In this document: one piece after another, positions 1 through 7,406 of the stretch | Position numbering within the stretch: position 1 is the first letter of the stretch | Layout of the letters: every line of letters begins with the position of its first letter | From: JBBSUX01 sp038234045 | Lineage (GTDB): Bacteria; Pseudomonadota; Gammaproteobacteria; Burkholderiales; Burkholderiaceae_C | Assembly: GCA_038234045.1 (NCBI GenBank) | Contig: JBBSUX010000020.1 | Location: forward strand, 1-21,411 | DNA: 21,411 bases | Direction of reading: 5' to 3' | Program-made: the position numbers and the translations under genes | Notes under the pieces: model-generated | The model's input: only the letters and a program-made list of their open reading frames with translations | The model's database searches: none | What the model was told of the DNA's origin: nothing

Positions 1-357
1 CAGCTCAGCATAAAGGTAGCGGGTCATAAGCAGGCTCAGCGAGCGACTTGCCATACACCGGCGGCGCCAAACACTTGAGCTGATGCGCCAGGCTTGGCCT
101 GCTCCAGACACCACCGCATCAAACGCCAAGGCCGATACTCCCAATCCACCACCGACCCCGAGCATGCCTTCGAAGCCGATCTGTCCGGCCTCGAAGGTTC
201 TGACGCCCTCCAAGTTTGAAAGGAGCGAGATCATGCTATTGGTGGGAAAGTAGACGTAGGCGAGTTGCTCGCCAGCTCGCCCCAGCACCTGTTGATACTC
301 CAGTTCAACCCAGTCCGCCTGCGCCAGCAGGCGGACTCGTTCGGCTGGCCTCAACAT
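1..357 (-). CDS. Crp/Fnr-family regulator, N-terminal part, runs off window edge, 5' end probably damaged
   Basis: On the minus strand an uninterrupted frame runs from an in-frame TGA at 412-414 to the window edge. The translation has the pattern of the effector-binding domain of a subgroup of Crp/Fnr regulators: VYFPTNSMISLL, then IGFEGMLGVGGGLGVSALA, then a basic stretch and LMTRYLYAEL. The HTH domain would lie beyond the edge. The only ATG is at 357, but family-like sequence (NRLLAML) starts about five codons earlier. No ATG, GTG or TTG lies between the TGA and that point. So either the ATG at 357 is used and the protein is slightly short, or the 5' end is mutated and this is a decaying gene. 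About 119 residues are visible. The family call rests on motif recognition; the signal it senses and its targets cannot be told. Confidence 0.72.
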   Translation of the reverse strand, partial: MLRPAERVRLLAQADWVELEYQQVLGRAGEQLAYVYFPTNSMISLLSNLEGVRTFEAGQIGFEGMLGVGGGLGVSALAFDAVVSGAGQAWRISSSVWRRRCMASRSLSLLMTRYLYAEL

Positions 358-805
358 GGCCAGCAGGCGGTTGGCAAGGGATTGGTCGATGCGCGCCCTC
401 TTTGGATCGGATCAAAGATAGGATGCAGTTTCGGCTTTTATGCCGCCCCTGTCTGTCTGCTAGTGCACCGAGCGACGCCGAATTTGTTACCTCACGCTGC
501 AGCGGCGCCGGCAAGCACTGCTTTGGTACGCAGAGAAAAGCTCAGCTTGTTGAGTCGTCGATCGCAACTCGCGCCGCGCCAACCGCCGGATCCAAAGTGG
601 GGCATCGCAGCCAGAACCAACGGACCACGAAATTCCCATAACGCGAGGCCATCGACGTATATTCGATAAGCGCCGTAAGCTACTCAATCTATAGCAAAAA
701 TATGCATGGCGTGTCAGACGACACCTGGGCAGGCCATTTCAAACCAGCCGCAAGTTGCAGTTGGAGCCCATATGCTTGCGAACTTTCCGGTAAAAAGCCC
801 ATCCG
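358..805. other. 448-base intergenic stretch without a supportable gene
   Basis: This lies between the 5' end of the Crp/Fnr-like gene and the 3' end of the RND pump gene. Several short open frames occur, but their translations are arginine-, proline- and serine-rich and resemble no family, as expected of chance frames in GC-rich DNA. It holds a decayed copy of the interspersed repeat near 645-699. It also has a short hairpin at 711-724 (GTGTC and GACAC arms, 4-base loop) that could lie in the 3' end of the pump transcript but lacks an adjacent T-run. Confidence 0.55.
645..699 (-). repeat. Degenerate copy of the interspersed intergenic repeat
   Basis: Read on the minus strand, this AT-rich segment starts CTATAGATTGAGTAGCT and continues through GGCGCTTATC to GATGGCC. 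It follows the order of elements seen in the clearer copies at 5984-6035 and 13487-13540 (CTAT, 7 bases, TAGCT, GCG, a middle part, then a GCC block). The right half is poorly preserved, so this is likely an old copy. Confidence 0.4.
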
Positions 806-3800
806 TCACATCCCCCCAACCCCCACCCGTCCTTCCCTGCTTTGATGCGTCGCTTGGCCGTCCGCGCGCTGCTGCTCAAGCTGCCCCTGCAAAGGACCGG
901 TTCCACTGAAGCGATCCAATGCCAGATAAATGGCGGGCGTGATGTAGAGCGTGATTACCTGCGAAAAGACCAACCCGCCTACCACCGCGATGCCGAGCGG
1001 TTGACGCAACTCGGCGCCGGCGCCCAAGCCCAACGCCAGGGGTAGCGCCCCCATCATTGCGGCAAGCGTCGTCATCAGGATGGGTCGAAAACGCAGGCGG
1101 CAGGCTTCCCGGATGGCATCAACCGGAGCCATGCCCTCCGTGCGCTGCGCATCGAGAGCGAAGTCGATCAGCATGATGGCGTTCTTCTTCACGATCCCGA
1201 TCAGCAGCAGGATTCCGATCACGGCGATCAGCGTCAGATCGAGATGAAAGAGCTCCAGCGCCAGCAAAGCGCCGACGACCGCTGAGGGGAGCCCGGCCAG
1301 GATCGTGATCGGGTGGATGTAGCTCTCGTACAGAACTCCGAGCAGCACGTAGATCACCAGCACTGCCAGCGCCAGCAGCACCGCCTGGCGTGACTGCGAA
1401 CTCTGGAATACCGCTGCCTCTCCGCCGTAGCTCGTGATGATGCTCGGTGGGATCTTCATTTCCTGCTTGAACGCATCGATCTTGGCAGTGGCGTTGCCTA
1501 GCGGCACGTTGGGTGCGAGGTTGAACGATACCGTGATGGCCTGCAACTGCCCCTGGTGATTGACCGACGTGGGGCCAACGGTACGACGCACGGTGGCAAA
1601 AGCCGAGAACGGCACTAGCTGGCCCGCCGAGTTGCGCACCGAAAGCCGTGTCATGTCTTCCTGAAAGCGTCGGTCGCTGTCGGACGCGGAAAGGATCACC
1701 TGGTAGGTATTGCTGGTGGCGTAAATGCTGGCGATCTGGCGGTCGCCGAAGGCGTTGTACAGAGCAGTGCGAATGTCGCCCACCTTGACGCCGAGAACAC
1801 CGGCCTTGTCGCGATCGATATCCAGTGACGCCCGCAGGCCGCTGTCGTGAGAATCGCTGGTGACGTCGCGGAAATCGGCGTCGGCGCGCATTTTCTCCAT
1901 CAACTTGCCTGCCCATTCGTCCATCTCGCCCGGGCTCACGCTTTGCAGCGTGTACTGAAACTGAGATTTGCTGATGCGTCCGCCGAGGCGCAGATTCTGC
2001 AATGGGCGCGTGTACACCGCGAGTCCGGGCACCTGGCGGAACTTCTTGCGCAAGGATTCGAGCACTTGCGGCATTTTTTCCCGCTCGGAGTGAGGCTTGA
2101 GTACGGCGAAAAGGCGGCCCGCGTTCTGCGTCGCAGTGGGCCCACCAACTCCCACGAAAGAATTCACATAGGCGACATTCGGATCGGACCGAATCAGCTC
2201 GACCACTTGATCCTGCAGCTTCTTCATGGCGGGAAACGAAATGTCTTCGGCTGCCTCGGTGGTGATGAGGATCTGGCCGATGTCCTCCTGCGGGAAGAAC
2301 CCCTTGGGTATGGTCACGAACATCCAGGCCGTGGCCACAAAAGTCAGACCAGCGACAAACAGCATCAGCGCGCGCCGTTGCAAGGTCCAGTCCAGCGATG
2401 TGAGATAGCGCGAATGCACCCACCGATAGCCGCGCTCGAAACCCCGGCCGATTGCGGTTCCGGGCTCGGGGTGGGATTCGTGGGCTGCAGCGCCCTCTCC
2501 TTCGCTGCCCGCCTCAGGATCTGACCCCTCCGGTGCGCCGGGCGAGCGGTGCAGCAGGCGGCTGGCCAGCATCGGCACGAGGGTGAGCGACACCACCGCA
2601 GACACCAGAATCGCCAGTCCGACAACCACCGCGAATTCGTGGAACAGCAGGCCGATCACACCCGGCATGAAAAAGATCGGGATGAAGACCGCCACCAGCG
2701 ACACCGAGATCGACACGATAGTGAACGCCACTTCGCGCGAGCCGCGCAGCGCCGCCGCCATCGGGCTCATCCCCTGCTCGATGTAGCGCATGATGTTTTC
2801 CAGCACGACGATCGCATCGTCCACCACCAGCCCCACGGCCAGGGTGATGCCCAGCAGCGAGATGTTGTCCAGGCTGTAGCCGAAGGCAAAAAGCAGCGCC
2901 ACAGCGCCAATCAGCGAGATGGGAATGGTGGCTGCCGGAATGAGGGTGGCAACAAGCCGGTGGAGAAACAGGAAGATCACCAACACGACCAATGCGATCG
3001 TGCCCAGCAGGGTGAGCTGCACGTCGTGTACTGCCGCCCGGATGGAAATAGAGCGGTCGTTGACCAGATGCAGCTCCACTGATGCGGGAAGCTCGGCACG
3101 AAAGCGCGGCAGCAGGGCGCGTACTGCATTCACCACCTCAACCGTGTTGGCGTTGGGCTGCCCCTGCACCGCGAGCGAAATGGAGCTGCGTCCATTGAAG
3201 CTGCTGGCGGTCTTTACCGATTCGAAGCTGTCTTCGACCGTAGCCACCTCATTGAGCCGCACCGGCGCGCCGTTGCGCTGCGCAACGATGACATTCGCGA
3301 AATCCTTCGCGTGCAGCATTTGCTCGTTGGCCTGGATGGTGAGCGTTTGGCGCGGGCCGTCGATCGTGCCGACCGGCGTATTGGCGTTGGAAAGACGGAC
3401 TGCATTGGCCAGATCATCCAGCGTGATGTTGCGGGCGTTGAGCTTGTCCAGGTCCGCCTTGATCCGCACGGCGAAGGCCTTGCGGCCATAGACGGCGACC
3501 TGGGAAACACCATCGATGGTCGATAGTGTCGGCGCGATGAGGTTTTCCGCATAGTCGTTCAACGCCGACGGATTAAGCGAATCGGACAGCAGCGAAATAA
3601 ACAGCAGCGACGCATCCGCAGGATTGACCTTGCGATAGGACGGTAGCTGCGTCAGCTCGACCGGCAACTGGCGTTGCGCCCGCAGCAGCGCGGCCTGTAC
3701 ATCGACGGCCGCTGCATCGATATCGCGCGAATTGGCAAATTCCAGGGTGATGGAGGTCACGCCCTGCGTATTGACCGAGCTGATTGTCTCCAGCCCGGCG

Positions 3801-4021
3801 ATCGTGGAAAACTGCTTTTCCAGCGGCAGTGCAACCGATGAAGCCATGGTGTCCGGGCTGGCCCCCGGAAGCTGGGCCGAGACATTGATGACCGGCGTGT
3901 TGTAGCTCGGCAGCGCCGCTACCGGAATGCTCAGGTACGCGAAGATGCCAACGATCACCACCACTGTCGACAGCAACACCGTCATCGCCGGCCGGCGGAT
4001 GCACAGCTCGGAAAGCGTCAT
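806..4021 (-). CDS. RND multidrug efflux pump, inner-membrane subunit, MdtB/MdtC-like
   Basis: This 1071-residue protein has the usual length and layout of an HAE1-type RND pump. It is a proton-driven antiporter of the inner membrane working with a periplasmic adaptor and an outer-membrane channel. The first transmembrane helix is at about 13-32, followed by a periplasmic porter domain (LPGASPDTM, SYRKVNPAD), helices from about 335, a second porter domain and a second helix bundle. The proton-relay residues are present: D401-D402 in GLVVDDAIVVLEN, and K945-K946 in IVKKNAIM. The PSYRKVNPAD stretch and the LRGSREVAFTI loop point to the MdtB/MdtC branch. It starts at MTLSELCIRRPAMT, its ATG overlapping the adaptor's stop codon by four bases, which implies translational coupling. 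An acidic, glycine-rich insert lies in the cytoplasmic loop at about 493-522. No outer-membrane channel gene is visible. Substrates are unknown. Confidence 0.95.
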   Translation of the reverse strand: MTLSELCIRRPAMTVLLSTVVVIVGIFAYLSIPVAALPSYNTPVINVSAQLPGASPDTMASSVALPLEKQFSTIAGLETISSVNTQGVTSITLEFANSRDIDAAAVDVQAALLRAQRQLPVELTQLPSYRKVNPADASLLFISLLSDSLNPSALNDYAENLIAPTLSTIDGVSQVAVYGRKAFAVRIKADLDKLNARNITLDDLANAVRLSNANTPVGTIDGPRQTLTIQANEQMLHAKDFANVIVAQRNGAPVRLNEVATVEDSFESVKTASSFNGRSSISLAVQGQPNANTVEVVNAVRALLPRFRAELPASVELHLVNDRSISIRAAVHDVQLTLLGTIALVVLVIFLFLHRLVATLIPAATIPISLIGAVALLFAFGYSLDNISLLGITLAVGLVVDDAIVVLENIMRYIEQGMSPMAAALRGSREVAFTIVSISVSLVAVFIPIFFMPGVIGLLFHEFAVVVGLAILVSAVVSLTLVPMLASRLLHRSPGAPEGSDPEAGSEGEGAAAHESHPEPGTAIGRGFERGYRWVHSRYLTSLDWTLQRRALMLFVAGLTFVATAWMFVTIPKGFFPQEDIGQILITTEAAEDISFPAMKKLQDQVVELIRSDPNVAYVNSFVGVGGPTATQNAGRLFAVLKPHSEREKMPQVLESLRKKFRQVPGLAVYTRPLQNLRLGGRISKSQFQYTLQSVSPGEMDEWAGKLMEKMRADADFRDVTSDSHDSGLRASLDIDRDKAGVLGVKVGDIRTALYNAFGDRQIASIYATSNTYQVILSASDSDRRFQEDMTRLSVRNSAGQLVPFSAFATVRRTVGPTSVNHQGQLQAITVSFNLAPNVPLGNATAKIDAFKQEMKIPPSIITSYGGEAAVFQSSQSRQAVLLALAVLVIYVLLGVLYESYIHPITILAGLPSAVVGALLALELFHLDLTLIAVIGILLLIGIVKKNAIMLIDFALDAQRTEGMAPVDAIREACRLRFRPILMTTLAAMMGALPLALGLGAGAELRQPLGIAVVGGLVFSQVITLYITPAIYLALDRFSGTGPLQGQLEQQRADGQATHQSREGRVGVGGM

Positions 4022-5349
4022 GAGGGCTGGCGGGCAGTGGCAGCCGCTGCGGCGCCGGATGCCGCTGGAGGCGCATTGGACGGCGCGCCGCCCAGCGATT
4101 CTTTCGGGACGTTCTCGCGTACCGATGAGCCGTCATGCAGATTCTGCTTGCCTTCTAGCGCCACTTTCTCGCCCGGATTGACGCCCGTCACAGCGACCTG
4201 GGTGCCGAAGGTGTGCAGGACCTGCACCGGTCGCCGCGCGGCTGTCTTTTGCGCGCTGTCGACCACGAACACGGCGCTTCCGTCAACCAGCGTGAGAACA
4301 GCGGCAGCGGGAACGACGGCCACACCTTGCAGGGTGTGCACCGTTACTTTGGTCTGCACGAACTGTCCGGGCCACAGTGCATGGCGCGGATTGGCAAAGA
4401 CGGCCTTGGCGCGAACCGTGCCGATCTGCGGATCGACGGCGCTGTCTACAAAATCGAGCGTGCCTGTCAGGTCGCCGCGCCCTCCTCCGGGCGAAGCCGT
4501 CACCGCAAGATGTGCGCGTGCGGCCGCCAACAGGTCCTGCAGATGCTCCTCGGGCACCGGAAAACTCACCGCGATCGGATCGAGCTGGGTCACCGTGACG
4601 ACGCCGGCCGCTGGCGTTACCAGGCTGCCGGGGTAGACCTGAACCGCGCCGATGCGGCCGGCGACGGGCGCGCGCAAGGTCGCAAATTCGAGGGCCACCT
4701 GCGTCGCACGAACGGCAGCCTGATCTGCGGCTACCGTCGCCTTCTGTGCGTCGCGCTGACTGAGTGTGGTGTCCACCGCGCTCTTGGCAATGAAGTTCTG
4801 CGCTACCAGTTCCTGACTACGTTTAACCTGGCGATCCAGATCTGACTGGCTGGCAATATCGCGCTGCAGCTGCGCCTGCGCCTTCTGCAGGTTGGCCCGG
4901 TCAACCCGGTCATCCAGCGTGAACAGAAGCTGTCCCGCTTTGACGAACTGACCCTCCTTCGCATGCACCTCACGCACCAGGTTGGATACCTGCGGCCGTA
5001 CCTCAACACTGTTCAGCGAGGTGACGGTACCGGTGAGTTGCAACACCACCGGCACATCCTCACGGCGTACTTCGGCCAAAGTGACGAGCACCGGAGCCTT
5101 TTCGCGCGCATTCGCAGCAGCGACCGACTTCTGCTCGGCGGCCGAGGCCCGTTCCTTGCGGATCCACCACGCGCCACCGGCAAGCAGAAGAAGGACGACA
5201 AGCAGCCACCATCCCCATCGCGAACGTCGGGATTGCTTCTCAGAGCGGAGAGCTGCTTCAGGCGGCAACGGGAATCCTTCGGGCTGGCGTGGGCGGAAAA
5301 ATCCGGCGCGGGGGAGGCGCGCGGCTGGGCCGCGAAATTGGACCAGCAT
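4018..5349 (-). CDS. RND efflux periplasmic adaptor (membrane fusion protein)
   Basis: This 443-residue protein links the inner-membrane pump encoded immediately downstream to an outer-membrane channel. It has a basic, proline-rich cytoplasmic N-terminus, one membrane anchor at about 46-62 (WGWWLLVVLLLLAGGAWW), a barrel-sandwich half starting near VEVRPQVSNLVREVHAKEGQFVKAGQ, a coiled-coil hairpin at about 150-210, then LRAPVAGRIGAVQVYPGSLV and a beta-barrel domain (LWPGQFVQTKVTV). The alanine-rich C-terminal tail is low complexity. This is the MdtA/AcrA family pattern. The ATG at 5349 is the only ATG before the membrane anchor, although the 46-residue leader before the anchor is longer than usual. 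It is the first gene of a two-gene operon, sharing ATGA with the pump gene, and is divergent from the small exported protein at 5460. Confidence 0.93.
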   Translation of the reverse strand: MLVQFRGPAARLPRAGFFRPRQPEGFPLPPEAALRSEKQSRRSRWGWWLLVVLLLLAGGAWWIRKERASAAEQKSVAAANAREKAPVLVTLAEVRREDVPVVLQLTGTVTSLNSVEVRPQVSNLVREVHAKEGQFVKAGQLLFTLDDRVDRANLQKAQAQLQRDIASQSDLDRQVKRSQELVAQNFIAKSAVDTTLSQRDAQKATVAADQAAVRATQVALEFATLRAPVAGRIGAVQVYPGSLVTPAAGVVTVTQLDPIAVSFPVPEEHLQDLLAAARAHLAVTASPGGGRGDLTGTLDFVDSAVDPQIGTVRAKAVFANPRHALWPGQFVQTKVTVHTLQGVAVVPAAAVLTLVDGSAVFVVDSAQKTAARRPVQVLHTFGTQVAVTGVNPGEKVALEGKQNLHDGSSVRENVPKESLGGAPSNAPPAASGAAAAATARQPS

Positions 5350-5374
5350 GGCGCTGTTTCATCGCCAATGCCAT

Positions 5375-5437
5375 CGGTAAAGATGCGGTAAACGCGGCGA
5401 TTGTGCAGTGTCTGGCGCTGGCGCGTAGCCCGGTAAA
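5375..5437. promoter_or_regulatory. Three direct CGGTAAA repeats in the divergent promoter region
   Basis: CGGTAAA occurs at 5375-5381, 5386-5392 and 5431-5437, all in the same orientation. The first two are 11 bases apart and the third is 45 bases further on. They lie in the 110-base gap between the efflux adaptor gene (minus) and the exported-protein gene (plus), where an operator for either would be expected. I see no convincing -35/-10 pair. The repeats are direct observation; a regulatory role is inference. Confidence 0.35.
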
Positions 5438-5459
5438 ATCGCCGCTCTTCAGCCTCTGG

Positions 5460-5921
5460 ATGAACACCATGATTCGCTGCTCCCCGCCAGGCCCCGCCGG
5501 GAACCTTTCAACGCCTGAATTGGCCCCCAATCCGCCCTTCGCTTGCACTGCCCGAAAGGCAGCCATAACGCGCTATGGCCTTGCCGCGCTCGTTCTTTGC
5601 GCCAGCGCATTCGCGGCCCACGCACAGCAGATTCGGGACTTTCCCGTCTCCGCGTTGCGCGGCAGCCTGGTGGTAACCCTGCCGCCGCAGGTAATGCTCG
5701 ATGGCCACGTCGACCGCCTTGCGCCCGGCGCCCGCATCAGAGACATGCAGAATCTTTTTGTGCTCTCGGGCAGCATTGCTGGCAAGCAGTTGCTGGTGAA
5801 TTACACGCGGGACCCCGCTGGGCTGCTGCGCGATATCTGGATCTTGACCCCCGACGAAGCCAGGCTCAAGCGCGCAAGCGCCAACTCAGGCTCCAACTTC
5901 TTCTTCCGCTTCGGCCAGTGA
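5460..5921 (+). CDS. Small exported protein of unknown function
   Basis: The frame encodes about 153 residues from the ATG at 5460 (MNTMIRC), with a second possible ATG at 5469. A longer frame exists upstream, but it would cover the divergent adaptor gene, so these starts are preferred. A hydrophobic stretch followed by AFAAHAQQ looks like a signal peptide cleaved after AHA, although it sits about 50 residues from the start. The mature part is roughly 95 residues and includes FPVSALRGSLVVTLPPQVML, then LAPGARIRDMQNLFVLSG and DIWILTPDEARL. I recall similar short proteins upstream of miaB in Comamonadaceae, but no function is known to me. It lies between the efflux operon and miaB, and the interspersed repeat separates it from miaB. 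Confidence 0.72.
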   Translation: MNTMIRCSPPGPAGNLSTPELAPNPPFACTARKAAITRYGLAALVLCASAFAAHAQQIRDFPVSALRGSLVVTLPPQVMLDGHVDRLAPGARIRDMQNLFVLSGSIAGKQLLVNYTRDPAGLLRDIWILTPDEARLKRASANSGSNFFFRFGQ

Positions 5922-5983
5922 GTTGGGCAGCACGCTGCGGTTGCCGTGCAGCCGCCAGCGCCCGCTGAATTTCATGAACAAAA

Positions 5984-6035
5984 TAAGGCTCTAGCGCTTT
6001 ACCTATAAGCGCTATTAGCTATTTTCAGTATAGCA
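5984..6035 (-). repeat. Interspersed intergenic repeat, copy next to the miaB start
   Basis: On the minus strand this reads CTATACTGAAAATAGCT, AATAGCGCTTATAGG, then AAGCGCTAGAGCC and TTATTTT. It matches the copy at 13487-13540 in element order and spacing. The pair of inverted AGCGCTT/AAGCGCT elements would form a hairpin. It has the form of a short AT-rich intergenic element that I recall from many Comamonadaceae genomes. It ends about five bases before the miaB start codon, so it forms the miaB leader. Confidence 0.6.
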
Positions 6036-6040
6036 AGTTT

Positions 6041-7405
6041 ATGACCAGCCCCAAAGTATTCATCAAGACGTTCGGATGCCAGATGAACGAGTACGACTCG
6101 GACAAGATGGCAGACGTATTGCACGCCGCCGAAGGTTACGAACCGACGAACGATGTCGAACAGGCCGATCTGATTCTCTTCAACACCTGCTCGGTGCGCG
6201 AGAAGGCGCAGGAAAAAGTCTTTTCCGATCTTGGCCGCGTCAAACACCTGAAGGCGCGCGGCGTGAAGATCGGCGTGGGCGGTTGTGTCGCCAGCCAGGA
6301 GGGCGCGGCCATCATCGCGCGGGCACCGTATGTCGATCTGGTTTTCGGCCCGCAGACCTTGCACCGTTTGCCGGCCATGCTGCGCGCGCGCATTGCGACT
6401 AATAAACCGCAGGTGGACATCAGCTTCCCGGAAATCGAAAAGTTCGACCATCTGCCGCCCGCCCGGGTCGACGGCCCAACGGCCTTCGTCTCGATCATGG
6501 AGGGCTGCTCCAAGTACTGCAGCTATTGCGTGGTTCCCTACACCCGAGGCGAGGAAGTCAGCCGCCCGCTCGACGACGTACTGACCGAGATAGCGGGCCT
6601 GGCGGAGGCCGGCGTGCGCGAAGTGACCTTGCTCGGGCAGAACGTCAATGCCTATCGCGGCGCGATGGGCCATGGCACAAGCGGCGACGGCGTCGGTGAA
6701 ATTGCCGACTTTGCCTTGCTGCTGGAAATCGTAGCGGAGATTCCGGGTATCGAACGCATCCGCTACACCACCAGCCATCCCAACGAATTCACGCAGCGCC
6801 TGATCCGCGCCTATGCCGAGGTGCCCAAGCTGGTAAGCCACCTGCATCTGCCGGTGCAGCACGGCAGCGACCGCATCCTGATGGCGATGAAACGCGGCTA
6901 CACAGCCATGGAATACAAGAGCACGATCCGCAAGCTGCGCGCCATCCGGCCGCAACTGGCGATGAGCAGCGACTTCATCGTCGGCTTTCCCGGCGAGTCC
7001 GATGCGGACTTCCAGAAGACCATGGATCTGATTCGTGATGTGGGTTATGACACCTCGTTCAGCTTCATCTTCAGTCCACGGCCCGGCACGCCGGCTGCCA
7101 ACCTGCATGATGAAACGCCGCATGCCGTCAAGCTCGAGCGCCTACAGACACTACAAGCCGTGATCGAGGAAAACGTGAGGGCGATCAGCGCAAGCCGGGT
7201 GGGTTCCATACAGCGCGTCCTCGTGGAAGGGCCTTCGCGCAAAGCCACTGCTGCCGCGCCTGAACTGATGGGGCGTACCGAGTGCAACCGTGTGGTGAAT
7301 TTCGAGGGGCCGGCGCGGCTCGTCGGTCAGATGGTGGAGGTCAGGATCACCGAAGCGCTCGGCCATACACTGCGCGGCGCAGTATGCGTGGCGGAGCCGG
7401 CCTGA
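6041..7405 (+). CDS. miaB: tRNA-2-methylthio-N6-dimethylallyladenosine synthase MiaB
   Basis: MiaB is a radical-SAM methylthiotransferase that adds a methylthio group to i6A37 in tRNAs reading UNN codons. The protein is 454 residues, the normal length. The N-terminal domain has the three auxiliary-cluster cysteines: C13 (KTFGCQMN), C50 (FNTCSVREKA) and C82 (GGCVAS). The radical-SAM cluster is C156, C160 and C163 (GCSKYCSYC), followed by VVPYTRGEEVSRP. LLGQNVNAY, YTTSHP and LHLPVQHGSD are family signatures. A TRAM domain fills about 380-450. The start MTSPKVFIKTFGCQMN fits the family; there is no clear Shine-Dalgarno, and the interspersed repeat ends about five bases upstream. The kinase gene begins one base after the stop codon, so the two are likely co-transcribed. 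Confidence 0.97.
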   Translation: MTSPKVFIKTFGCQMNEYDSDKMADVLHAAEGYEPTNDVEQADLILFNTCSVREKAQEKVFSDLGRVKHLKARGVKIGVGGCVASQEGAAIIARAPYVDLVFGPQTLHRLPAMLRARIATNKPQVDISFPEIEKFDHLPPARVDGPTAFVSIMEGCSKYCSYCVVPYTRGEEVSRPLDDVLTEIAGLAEAGVREVTLLGQNVNAYRGAMGHGTSGDGVGEIADFALLLEIVAEIPGIERIRYTTSHPNEFTQRLIRAYAEVPKLVSHLHLPVQHGSDRILMAMKRGYTAMEYKSTIRKLRAIRPQLAMSSDFIVGFPGESDADFQKTMDLIRDVGYDTSFSFIFSPRPGTPAANLHDETPHAVKLERLQTLQAVIEENVRAISASRVGSIQRVLVEGPSRKATAAAPELMGRTECNRVVNFEGPARLVGQMVEVRITEALGHTLRGAVCVAEPA

Positions 7406-7406
7406 G

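Noticed and set aside
216..687. Several overlapping open frames of 66-141 codons on both strands
   Set aside because: Their translations are compositionally biased (Arg, Ser, Pro, Ala), resemble no family, and overlap the recognisable Crp/Fnr-like frame or each other.
711..724. Short hairpin as a terminator for the efflux operon
   Set aside because: The stem has only five base pairs and the nearest T-run on the minus strand is about 12 bases away, so it does not meet the pattern of an intrinsic terminator.
1119..2423. A 434-codon frame on the minus strand inside the RND pump gene
   Set aside because: It is an out-of-frame reading of a clearly conserved pump gene on the same strand; its Arg- and Gly-rich translation has no domain.
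5999..7123. A 374-codon minus-strand frame opposite miaB
   Set aside because: It is the antisense shadow of miaB, which has all its cysteine motifs; the shadow protein is His- and Ala-rich without recognisable motifs.
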